Below are positions 21,192 to 28,939 of a stretch of 64,000 nucleotides of DNA, piece by piece. This DNA comes from Nocardia sp. alder85J (GTDB lineage Bacteria > Actinomycetota > Actinomycetes > Mycobacteriales > Mycobacteriaceae), in the NCBI RefSeq assembly GCF_020176955.2, contig NZ_JAIUCZ020000003.1, positions 868,001-932,000 on the forward strand, in the 5' to 3' direction. The translations under genes and the position numbers were made by a program. Every line of letters begins with the position of its first letter. Position 1 is the first letter of the stretch. The notes under the pieces were generated by a model. That model had not been told where the DNA came from. It made no database searches and saw nothing but the letters and a program-made list of their open reading frames with translations.

Positions 21192-21217
21192 CGGCCGAGG
21201 AGAAGTGCCCGCTGCAT
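21176..21217 (-). CDS. leuL: leuA leader peptide
   Basis: A 13-codon frame reads MQRALLLGRRDGF and stops with TGA. Three consecutive leucine codons (CTT CTC CTC) sit in the middle. When charged leucyl-tRNA is scarce the ribosome would stall there and mask the first arm of stem A. The frame starts 10 nt after a TAAACT -10 box and lies about 90 nt before the leuA start. Leucine leader peptides before leuA are known in Streptomyces and Corynebacterium. Confidence 0.8.
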
Positions 21218-21227
21218 GATGAGGGGT

Positions 21228-21233
21228 AGTTTA
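21228..21233 (-). promoter_or_regulatory. -10 box (TAAACT) of leuA leader transcript
   Basis: TAAACT on the minus strand ends 10 nt before the leader-peptide ATG. A weak TTCCGC lies about 18 nt further upstream at the -35 position. The leader peptide would thus be translated from an almost leaderless mRNA. Confidence 0.5.
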
Positions 21234-21274
21234 CAGCCCCGCAATCTCGCAGCGGAAGGGAGTCCAGGTCTCCG

Positions 21275-22036
21275 CTGGATCAGCTCGCCGTCCTCGTCGC
21301 CGGTGTCGCCGCCGGCGGCATCAACGCCGTCGTGGGGTCGGGCACCCTCCTCACCTTCCCCGTTCTGCTGGCCCTGGGATATCCCCCGGTCACGGCGAAC
21401 GTCTCGAACACCGTCGGACTGGTGCCGGGCAATCTGTCCGGCGTCCTCGGCTATCGCCGGGAACTGGCCGGGCAGCGCGGCCGGGTGCTGCTGCTCGGCA
21501 CCGGGACCGTACTCGGCGCTCTGCTCGGCGCTGTGTTGTTGCTGACACTGCCGCCGGGCGCCTTCAAGGCGATCGTGCCCGCGCTGATCATCGTGGCGCT
21601 GGTCCTGGTCGTGGTGCAACCGCGGCTGTCGCGCTGGGTACGCGAACGGCGGGCGGCGGACGGCCTGGCCACCGACCCCACCGGTCACGGCGTGCTGCTG
21701 TGGCTCGCGGTGGCGGCCACCGGCGTGTACGGCGGCTATTTCGGTGCCGCGCAGGGTGTGCTGCTGATGGGCCTGCTCGGCGTGGTCGTGCACGAGGACC
21801 TGCAACGGCTCAACGCCGTGAAGAACGTGCTGGCGCTGCTGGCCAACACCGTGTCGGCGGCGGTCTTCATCGCGGTGGCCCACGTGTCCTGGCAGGCGGC
21901 GGGGCTGATCGCGGTGGGCTCGATCATCGGCGGGCAACTGGGCGCGCGACTGGGCCGCCGGCTGTCGCCGACCGTGCTGCGCACGCTGATCGTGGTGGTC
22001 GGCGTGGTGGCGGTGGCGCGGTTGCTGCTCACCTGA
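21275..22036 (+). CDS. Sulfite exporter TauE/SafE family permease; start codon unclear
   Basis: Integral membrane permease with about seven hydrophobic segments in two repeats. The family repeat motifs are AAGGINAVVGSGTLLTFPVLLALG, VSNTVGLVPGNLSGVLGYRREL and VYGGYFGAAQGVLLMGLLGV. Relatives export sulfite or organosulfonates or take up organic anions. The reading frame clearly codes from about 21266 (SPLDQLAVLVAGVAAGGINA), but between an in-frame TAG at 21227 and GTG 21332 there is no ATG, GTG or TTG. GGAAGGGAG at 21254-21262 is a fitting ribosome site for a start near 21266 (codon AGG) or 21275 (CTG). GTG 21332 would delete half of the first helix. CTG 21275 is used here as the best guess. 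Confidence 0.75.
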   Translation: MDQLAVLVAGVAAGGINAVVGSGTLLTFPVLLALGYPPVTANVSNTVGLVPGNLSGVLGYRRELAGQRGRVLLLGTGTVLGALLGAVLLLTLPPGAFKAIVPALIIVALVLVVVQPRLSRWVRERRAADGLATDPTGHGVLLWLAVAATGVYGGYFGAAQGVLLMGLLGVVVHEDLQRLNAVKNVLALLANTVSAAVFIAVAHVSWQAAGLIAVGSIIGGQLGARLGRRLSPTVLRTLIVVVGVVAVARLLLT

Positions 22037-22090
22037 TCCGGCCCGACCCGCCCGGCCACTGCCACACAGCTGTTTCCCAGTGGGATTCCC

Positions 22091-22119
22091 ACGACAGGAG
22101 GACGTTTCACGGTTACCGT
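22091..22119 (+). promoter_or_regulatory. Promoter of the DUF5685 gene
   Basis: ACGACA (22091-22096) and TACCGT (22114-22119) are 17 nt apart. The -10 ends 6 nt before ATG 22126, giving a leaderless transcript. Confidence 0.5.
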
Positions 22120-22125
22120 CGAATC

Positions 22126-23253
22126 ATGTTCGGCATCATCCGGCCCTGCCGTCATCGGCTGGGCGAGGAGTTGAGTGCGGCCTGGATGGCTCAGTTGTGC
22201 GGGCTGTGCCTGTCACTGCGAGACGACCACGGCCAGGCCGCGCGAATCGCGACCAACTACGACGGGTTGCTGATCTCCGCCCTGGTGGAGGCACAATCGG
22301 CGACGACCACCCGCCGGGCGGCGGGCCCCTGCCCGTTACGCGGGATGCGACGGGCCGACGTGGCCGTCGGTGACTGCGTGCGACTGGCGGCCACCGTCTC
22401 GCTGGTGCTGGCCGCGGCCAAGGTCCGCGATCACGCCGACGACGGTGACGGGCTTGCCGGCACCGCCGGAATCCGGCCCGCGGCCCGCCGGATCGCGCAG
22501 CGCTGGGCCCGGCAGGGCGCCGACAGCGGCGCCGAGCTGGGGTTCGACACCGGTGTGCTGCTCACCGCGGTCGAACGGCAGACCGAGGTGGAGGCCGCCG
22601 CCGGTCCCGGCACCACGCTGCTGACCGTCGTCGAGCCGACCGAGACGGCCACCGCCGCCGCCTTCGGCCACACCGCCGTCCTGGCCGGGCGGCCGGGCAA
22701 CGTGGACGCGCTCACCGAGGTCGGCCGATTGTTCGGCCGGATCGCCCATCTGGTGGACGCGGTCGAGGACCTCGGCGACGACCTGGCACAGCGCAAGTGG
22801 AATCCGTTGTCCGCCACTGCCTCCAGCGTCGAAGAGGCGCAGCGGCTGTGCGACGACGCCCTGCTCGGCATCGAATTGGCGCTGGCCGACGTCGAATTCA
22901 CCGACGACCGGCTGGTCACGGTGATGCTGACCCGAGAGCTGCGGCGCTCGGTGCGCCGCACCTTCGGGCACGAGCACCACGGCGGCAGCTGCGCCACCCA
23001 CCCGACGACCGAAAGCCGTTGGCGCCGAAGGGGTTACCCGCCTCCTGGCTACGGCTATCCGCCGCAGGGCTACTACCCGCCGCAGGGTGGCTACTACGGC
23101 CGCCCGCCCCGCCGCCGCAGCTCCTGCGTGCCGTTCTGCGAGGGCGTGGCGTGCTGCGAATGCTGCCGCTGCGGCGAGGACTGCTGCTGCGCCTGCGAGG
23201 GCTGCAACTGCTGCGACGAAGCATGCTGCGGCGAAAGCTGTTGCGACTGCTGA
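22126..23253 (+). CDS. DUF5685 protein with cysteine-rich C-terminal tail
   Basis: 375 residues. The N-terminal 300 residues fit DUF5685: an opening FGIIRPC, AQLCGLCLSLRDDHG, ATNYDGLLISALVEAQ, GPCPLRG, and a helical core with GRIAHLVDAVEDLGDDLAQRKWNPL. The paired acidic residues near DAVEDLGDD recall all-alpha metal-binding folds, but this is only a resemblance. From about residue 300 a RRGYPPPGYGYPPQGYYPPQ linker leads to 44 residues holding 19 cysteines in CC and CxC groups (for example CCECCRCGEDCCCACEGC). Such a tail suggests metal binding or membrane attachment. The function of the family is unknown. A promoter at 22091-22119 gives a leaderless mRNA. Confidence 0.8.
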   Translation: MFGIIRPCRHRLGEELSAAWMAQLCGLCLSLRDDHGQAARIATNYDGLLISALVEAQSATTTRRAAGPCPLRGMRRADVAVGDCVRLAATVSLVLAAAKVRDHADDGDGLAGTAGIRPAARRIAQRWARQGADSGAELGFDTGVLLTAVERQTEVEAAAGPGTTLLTVVEPTETATAAAFGHTAVLAGRPGNVDALTEVGRLFGRIAHLVDAVEDLGDDLAQRKWNPLSATASSVEEAQRLCDDALLGIELALADVEFTDDRLVTVMLTRELRRSVRRTFGHEHHGGSCATHPTTESRWRRRGYPPPGYGYPPQGYYPPQGGYYGRPPRRRSSCVPFCEGVACCECCRCGEDCCCACEGCNCCDEACCGESCCDC

Positions 23254-23300
23254 ACTTCCGCGCGGCGCACTGAATCACCGGCTGCCCGACAGCGGCTCCC

Positions 23301-23326
23301 GGCACCGCGACCGCGGCATCGGTGCC
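23301..23326. terminator. Hairpin between convergent DUF5685 and metallopeptidase genes
   Basis: GGCACCG (23301-23307) pairs with CGGTGCC (23320-23326), with GC-rich flanks able to extend the stem. It lies between two convergent genes. Confidence 0.5.
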
Positions 23327-23381
23327 CCGGCACCCGTTCGGGCCGGGACACCACCGCACGATCCGGCTCTCGGTGCTCCGC

Positions 23382-24512
23382 TCACACGGCCGAGCGGCGG
23401 CGCCACCGCGAACGGCGCGGCCGCACACCGGGATCGGCCGGTTGGGGTGGAGCCACCGGCTCGGCGACCGCTTCCGGTTCGGCGGGCCGCCGGGCGCACA
23501 GGTCGTGGATGAACCGCATCTTGTCCAGCACGGCATCGGCGAGCACGAACGGGTAGAGGTCGTGGTGACCCATCGAGCGGTTGATCATGTTCAGCGACCA
23601 GGACAGCGGCAGCCAGAGCTCGATGATCCGATCGAATCCGGCCCGGCCCAGTTGCGGGCGGTCCAGCGCCGCACCGGCGGGGGCGAAGCCGTAGGCCGCC
23701 GCGGTGTCGAGCGTGTCGCGGATGTGCAGGTAGTGCGCGAAGGTTTCGGCCCAGTCCTCTGCGGCGTGCATGGTGGCGTAGGACGAGACGTAATGGTCGG
23801 TCCAACCGGCCGGTGCGCCCTCGGAGTAATGGCGGTCCAGGGCCTGCTGATAGTCGGCGAACGGATCGCCGAACAACTCCCGGAACCGATCCAGCGCGCC
23901 GTCGTCGACCAGCACCGAGAAGTAGTAGTGGCCGATCTCGTGCCGGAAGTGCCCGAGCAGGGTCCGGTACGGCTCGGCCATCTCGACGCGCAGCCGCTCC
24001 CGGTGCACATCGTGCGCCTCCGCCAGATCCACCGTGATGACCCCGTTCAGGTGCCCGGTCACCACCTGATCCGCCGCGCTGGACAGCAGATCGAAGGCCA
24101 GTCCGCGCTCCGGATCGGCCCACCGGCCGACGATCGGCAGACCCAGTTCGGTCAGCTCCAGGATCAGCCGGCGCTTGGCCGCCTCGGCGTCGGCGAACGA
24201 GCTCAGGTCGTCCGCCTCGTTCGGCCGGGTGCGGGTGAGCCGGCACGATTCGCACAGCGCCGGGCTGCCGTCGCCGGACTCGGCCGCCACCAGCCAGTTG
24301 CAGTTGGCGATGTGCAGGTTGTCGCACAGCCGGTACTTGTCCGCGGGTACCACGCCCCCGCTCTCGGCCTCCGCGGCCATCACCTCCGGCCCGCCGATCA
24401 CCACCAGCGTCCGCTCCGCGAGGCTGAATCCCAGGGGGCTGTGGCAGCCCAGGCACACCGAGTTCTCGAAGGTCAGATTCCAGCCGCAATGGGGGCAGGT
24501 GAAGGCACGCAT
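23382..24512 (-). CDS. Zinc-ribbon metallopeptidase (putative zinc-binding metallo-peptidase family)
   Basis: 376 residues. The N terminus is a zinc ribbon with CPHCGWNLTFENSVCLGC, and further cysteine pairs follow at LCDNLHIANC and LCESC. The zincin motif is HFRHEIGHYYFSVLV, with the third ligand region around EDWAETFAHYLHIRDTLDT. It is expected to be a cytoplasmic zinc endopeptidase. It is the last gene of the transglutaminase/ATP-grasp operon and starts 7 nt after the preceding gene. From memory it corresponds to M. tuberculosis Rv2568c. A role in trimming or removing the peptide made or attached by the operon's ligase is possible but unproven. The C-terminal 45 residues are Pro/Arg-rich. 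Confidence 0.85.
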   Translation of the reverse strand: MRAFTCPHCGWNLTFENSVCLGCHSPLGFSLAERTLVVIGGPEVMAAEAESGGVVPADKYRLCDNLHIANCNWLVAAESGDGSPALCESCRLTRTRPNEADDLSSFADAEAAKRRLILELTELGLPIVGRWADPERGLAFDLLSSAADQVVTGHLNGVITVDLAEAHDVHRERLRVEMAEPYRTLLGHFRHEIGHYYFSVLVDDGALDRFRELFGDPFADYQQALDRHYSEGAPAGWTDHYVSSYATMHAAEDWAETFAHYLHIRDTLDTAAAYGFAPAGAALDRPQLGRAGFDRIIELWLPLSWSLNMINRSMGHHDLYPFVLADAVLDKMRFIHDLCARRPAEPEAVAEPVAPPQPADPGVRPRRSRWRRRSAV

Positions 24513-24519
24513 GCCATGG

Positions 24520-25425
24520 CTATACCCCCAGCGGAGCGACATCCACACCGACGGCGATGGTGCTCTCCCGCGCGTCGGTGTAGATGATCCCGCGCAGCGG
24601 CGGGACGTCGGCGTAGTCGCGGCCCCAGGACAGCGTCACGTAGCGTTCGTCGGCGAACTTGTCGTTGGTCGGATCGAAGCCGATCCAGTGCCCCGCACCG
24701 CTCGGCGCCGCCGGATCGGGCACCCACACCGCGGTCCAGGCGTGGGTGGCGTCCGCGCCGACCAGCCGCGGCTCACCCGGCGGCGGGTCGGTGGCCAGAT
24801 AACCCGAGACGTAGCGCGCGGCCAGGCCGTGCGAGCGCAGACAGGCAGCGGCGATCCGGGCGAAGTCCTGGCAGACGCCGCGGCGCGCGGCGAACACGTC
24901 GGACACCCGGGTGCTCACGGTGGTGGAGCCGGACTTGTAGGCGAAATCCGCGTGGATGCGCGAGTTCAGGTCCGCGACCGCCGCGAGCAACGGGCGGCCC
25001 GGGGTGAGCGATGCGGCGGCGTACGCGGTCACCTCGCCGGTGATCTCCGGCGGTTGCAGATCGAGCGCGAATTCGACCGCCAGCGGCGCGGTGCGCCGGG
25101 TGGGCCGGGCCTGCTCCCAGGGCAGTTCCGCGGCCGGCAGCTCCGGCGCCCGCACCTCGACCACCGACTCCCCGACCACCTCCAGCCGCCGATGTGCCGC
25201 GGTGACATGGAAATACAACGTGACGTTGCCGTACACGTCCGCGCCCACCGAACGATCCGAGGGCACCGGATCGATGTCGATGTCGTGCGACAGCACCCGC
25301 TGCCCGGCGAACTCACGTGGTTGCAGGTAGGCCCGGCCGTAGGAGCTGGTGACGTCGTCGGAATAGGTGTAGGTGGTGCGATGCCACACTCGGTAACATC
25401 GGCTGCCGCTGTCGTTGCCGCTCAT
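24520..25425 (-). CDS. Transglutaminase-like protein
   Basis: 301 residues. The N-terminal Bact_transglu_N beta domain (YRVWHRTTYTYSDDVTSSYG) is followed by a papain-like transglutaminase core with the full triad: C185 in RRGVCQDFARIAAACL, H228 in ADATHAWTAVWV and D251 in IGFDPTNDKF. These enzymes cleave or transfer amide bonds rather than cross-link proteins in bacteria. It starts one nucleotide after the stop of the ATP-grasp/alpha-E gene and ends 7 nt before the metallopeptidase gene, so all are one operon. From memory it matches M. tuberculosis Rv2569c. Cytoplasmic: no signal peptide is seen. Confidence 0.9.
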   Translation of the reverse strand: MSGNDSGSRCYRVWHRTTYTYSDDVTSSYGRAYLQPREFAGQRVLSHDIDIDPVPSDRSVGADVYGNVTLYFHVTAAHRRLEVVGESVVEVRAPELPAAELPWEQARPTRRTAPLAVEFALDLQPPEITGEVTAYAAASLTPGRPLLAAVADLNSRIHADFAYKSGSTTVSTRVSDVFAARRGVCQDFARIAAACLRSHGLAARYVSGYLATDPPPGEPRLVGADATHAWTAVWVPDPAAPSGAGHWIGFDPTNDKFADERYVTLSWGRDYADVPPLRGIIYTDARESTIAVGVDVAPLGV

Positions 25426-25426
25426 C

Positions 25427-28400
25427 TCATTCCACCACCCGGGTATTGCCCCACAACGGCTGGATATCGCCGGGACCGGCCAGCCGGCTGGTCTCGAAGG
25501 CCTCCGACAGCGTACGCAACCGCAGGTGCACGCCCTCGATCAATTCCGCGAACACCGGGCGCCGCCCGTTCGCGTCGGTGGCCTCCAGATCGGCGGGGTC
25601 CAACCGGCTGAGCATCCGCTGCGCCTCCGCGAGCAGCCGCTGCGGCCGCGACGAGCCCGACGCCCCCGGCAGCGCTTGCAGATCGGCCTCCAGCCGATCC
25701 AGCTGATGCGCCAGCGACCGCGGATTGGCGGCATCGAACAGCAGCAGGCTCGCCACCGCCGACACCCGGATCGAATCCCGGTGCCGCCGACGGTAACTCA
25801 CCATCGACTCGGTGGCGCGCAACACCGCCTCGGTCACCGTCCGCTGCACCGCCTCCGGATAGGTCTGGGTGAACGCCGCCGACAACAGCGAGGTCAAGGC
25901 CAGGCCCCGCTCGATGCGCTTACCGATGTCGGCGACGTACCAGCCGGTGTCACGCATGATGGATTCCGCATCGATCCCCGACAGCGACAGCAGCGCCGCC
26001 AGCACCTGCGCGTGCACCTCGGCCAGCGCCGACTCCTGATCGCGCGCATCGCCGCGATACCGCAGCAGCGCACGATCCATGGCGCTCAGCACCATCCAGG
26101 TGTCGCCGGACAGCTGGTCCCGCACGGCCCGCGCGTCGGCGCCGACGTGTTCGATGGCGTAGGCCAGCGATCCGGGCAGCTCGCGGTCCAGGGTCACCCG
26201 CACCAGATAGTCGTAACCGGCCGCGGAGGCGCCGACCACCGGCGGCCGCCAGTCCGGAACCTCTTGTCCCGCAGTAGGATCCATGCCCGTGCTGCCGACT
26301 CCCGGACCGATCGCGGACACCGGCTGCGCCGCATCGGCAGCCGCCGCTTCGCTGTCGCCCGGCGTTGCTCGCACCGCGTCGCGCCCGGCATCCGGCCCGT
26401 CCTCCGGTCGTCCGGCGGTGACGGCCGCAGTCCCGAACCCCGGCGCGACAACGTTGCCGGGCAACGGCGATCCAGCCGGATCGGCAGCTGTTTCCGGCGA
26501 TACATCGTCGCCGGCCGACTCGGCGCCCGTCCGCGCGGACAACCCCGAGACTCCCTCGGATGCAGCGAATTCCGTTGCCGCCACACCGGATTCCGGCATC
26601 GCAGCGACCGGACCCTCCGCACCGGCCGACGATGGCTGTGGCGAATCATCCCATCCGGCCGGGGATGTCGCGCTGTCCGGCTCGTCGGCCATCCACGCGG
26701 GCGGCGGACCGTCCGCGCCCTGCTGCCCGGCCTGCACACGGGTGGGGTCGGCCTGGGTCACCCGATCGGTCAGGGCGACCGGCTCGACCGTCAGCGGATC
26801 GGCCTCGGGCTCACCCGAACCCTCCGATTCGGGTTTCGAATGACGTTGCGCAGCAGTGATTTCCGGTGACCTTCGAGCGGCACGGCCGGGCGGTTGCCGG
26901 TCGACCGGCGCGGTGCGCCACTGCTCCGACACCCGGGACTGCTGTTGCGGCGGTAGCAGTTCCAGGTCACTGGTCGCGGGCAGCAGCGGTTCGTCCGCTG
27001 CGGGGCGGCCTTTCGGGCCGGAGGCGGTCGTGGGCGCCGAGGCGCCCGGGTCCGGTGGCGGCGGTGCGGTGATCGCCAGCGGGATCGGGGTGCCGGTCAT
27101 CCGGGCCAGCGCCGCCATCAGCACGGGCACCGCGTCGCCGCCCTCCAGCCAGGGCCGGTAGCGGAAGTCCTGGTACTGCCGGTGGATCGCGATCAGCAAC
27201 CGGGCGGTCGCCTCGGCGCGTTCGCGGTAGCGGCCCATCCAGAACAGATCGTCCAGCACGCGGGGCGAGCTGATCGCCTCCATGATCGGGACGGCCGAGC
27301 GCACCCGCTCCTCGTGGACCGGTTCGGCGGCGACGGCGGCGGTGGCCGCCGCGGGGGCCGCGCGCACCCAGATGTCCTTGGCGGCCACCTCCTGCACCGA
27401 CCGATCCGGTTGCATGCGCTGATGCACTTGCCCGAGGCCACCGGGCATCACCCGGTAGCCGCTGCGACCGGCCATCGAGAACAGCCGCACGCCGACCGGC
27501 GCCGCGGTGAGACCGCCGGTACCGGCGACCGCGGGCGCCACCGAGAACTCCGGCGGCTCCTGGCCGACCCACTGCCAGCCCTGCGCCTCGATCCGGGCGG
27601 CCAGTTCGGTGCGCTGCGCCGCCGAGAGCGCGGAGCCGACGAAGGTGGCGCCGTCGACCGCGGAGCGGATGATCAACCGGTCCAGCCGGGCGAGCAGATG
27701 TGCGCGCTCGGAATCGTTGCCACCCCAGTACGACGGCGCCCCGGGCAGCAGCAGCTCCTCGCCGTACAGTTCCCGGCACAGCAGCGGCAGCAGCGCCGCC
27801 AGCGCGGGACTCTCCAGCAGGCCACTGCCCAGGGTGTTGACCATGGTCACCGCGCCGCGGCGCAGCACCTCCACCAGCCCGACGACGCCCAGTCGCGAAT
27901 CCGGGCGCAGGTCCAGCGGATCGGAGAATTCGGCGTCGACCCGGCGCAGCACCACGTCGACCCGGTGCAGGGTGCCCAGCGACCGCATCCACAACATGCC
28001 GTCGCGCACCACCAGATCCTCGCTCTCCACCAGTGGAAAGCCGAGCACCGAGGCCAGATAGGCTTGGTCGAAAGCGGTTTCGGAATGCGCGCCGGGACTG
28101 AGCACCACGACCGTCGGATCGTCGGCGGCTACCGGCGCGGCCTCGATGAGGATCAGCCGCATCGCCCGCGCGAAGGGCGTGAGCGGGCGCGGGCTGGAAT
28201 GTTCGAACGCCTCGGGCACCGCCGCGGACACCACCCGCCGGTCGGCCAGTGCGTACCCGGCCCCCGACGGCGCCTGCGCCCAATCGGTCAGCACCCGGAA
28301 CTGCCCGTCGCCCCAGCGGCTGATGTCGGCGGCGTGCAGGAACAACTGGTGCCGTCCCGGCAGCGAGATCCCGTGTGCCGCACGGATGTACCCGGCGGAG

Positions 28401-28912
28401 CCGAAGACGATCTCCGGCGGCAGCACCCCGGCGGCCAGCAACCGGCGCGGCCCGTACACGTCCGTCAGGACCGCGTCCAGCACGCGGGAGCGTTGTGCCA
28501 GACCGGCTTCCAGTCGCGACCAGTCGTCGGCGGACACCAGCAACGGGATCGGATCCAGCCGCCACGGCACCGGCGCACTCGGCGCGGGCCCGGATCCCGG
28601 CGCCGGATCCCCCTCGTCGGCCGGCCCGACCTCGGTATAGGTGATCCCGTCGTCCTCGACCAGCCGGCGTACCCGCTGGTCCAGCTGGGCCAGCCCGTCC
28701 GGGCCCTGCTCGACGAAGTCGCCGGACAGCTCCGACCAGACCGGGCGCACCCGGCCGTCCGCACCCACGAGCTCGTCGAAATAGCCGTCCACCGGGCTGC
28801 CGTAGGCGTCGTACGGCGCGGTCCGGGCACCATCGTCGCGATAGCGGGCGAACTCGGACACCACTCGGCGCGCCAGGTCACGTTCGGGGGTGCCCTGACC
28901 CCACACTGCCAT
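25427..28912 (-). CDS. Circularly permuted ATP-grasp / alpha-E fusion protein with internal low-complexity insertion
   Basis: About 1161 residues. Residues 1 to about 530 form the circularly permuted ATP-grasp (DUF404/DUF407-type) ligase: GSPVDGYFDELVGADGRVRP, GGAGYALADRR-like regions, PTVVVLSPGAHSETAFDQAYLA, MVNTLGSGLLESPALAALLP. The alpha-E helical domain then begins (VLDDLFWMGRYRERAEATARLL) and is interrupted from about residue 620 to 900 by a Pro/Ala/Asp/Gly-rich stretch before it resumes (DRELPGSLAYAIEHVGADAR). Such ligases are predicted to join amino acids or peptides to a carrier or protein. M. tuberculosis Rv2567 has the same fusion but, as I recall, lacks the insertion. ATG 28912 has GAGGG upstream; GTG 28924 is an alternative. 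Confidence 0.88.
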   Translation of the reverse strand: MAVWGQGTPERDLARRVVSEFARYRDDGARTAPYDAYGSPVDGYFDELVGADGRVRPVWSELSGDFVEQGPDGLAQLDQRVRRLVEDDGITYTEVGPADEGDPAPGSGPAPSAPVPWRLDPIPLLVSADDWSRLEAGLAQRSRVLDAVLTDVYGPRRLLAAGVLPPEIVFGSAGYIRAAHGISLPGRHQLFLHAADISRWGDGQFRVLTDWAQAPSGAGYALADRRVVSAAVPEAFEHSSPRPLTPFARAMRLILIEAAPVAADDPTVVVLSPGAHSETAFDQAYLASVLGFPLVESEDLVVRDGMLWMRSLGTLHRVDVVLRRVDAEFSDPLDLRPDSRLGVVGLVEVLRRGAVTMVNTLGSGLLESPALAALLPLLCRELYGEELLLPGAPSYWGGNDSERAHLLARLDRLIIRSAVDGATFVGSALSAAQRTELAARIEAQGWQWVGQEPPEFSVAPAVAGTGGLTAAPVGVRLFSMAGRSGYRVMPGGLGQVHQRMQPDRSVQEVAAKDIWVRAAPAAATAAVAAEPVHEERVRSAVPIMEAISSPRVLDDLFWMGRYRERAEATARLLIAIHRQYQDFRYRPWLEGGDAVPVLMAALARMTGTPIPLAITAPPPPDPGASAPTTASGPKGRPAADEPLLPATSDLELLPPQQQSRVSEQWRTAPVDRQPPGRAARRSPEITAAQRHSKPESEGSGEPEADPLTVEPVALTDRVTQADPTRVQAGQQGADGPPPAWMADEPDSATSPAGWDDSPQPSSAGAEGPVAAMPESGVAATEFAASEGVSGLSARTGAESAGDDVSPETAADPAGSPLPGNVVAPGFGTAAVTAGRPEDGPDAGRDAVRATPGDSEAAAADAAQPVSAIGPGVGSTGMDPTAGQEVPDWRPPVVGASAAGYDYLVRVTLDRELPGSLAYAIEHVGADARAVRDQLSGDTWMVLSAMDRALLRYRGDARDQESALAEVHAQVLAALLSLSGIDAESIMRDTGWYVADIGKRIERGLALTSLLSAAFTQTYPEAVQRTVTEAVLRATESMVSYRRRHRDSIRVSAVASLLLFDAANPRSLAHQLDRLEADLQALPGASGSSRPQRLLAEAQRMLSRLDPADLEATDANGRRPVFAELIEGVHLRLRTLSEAFETSRLAGPGDIQPLWGNTRVVE

Positions 28913-28939
28913 CACGGCCCTCACTTCATGCAGGCATGC

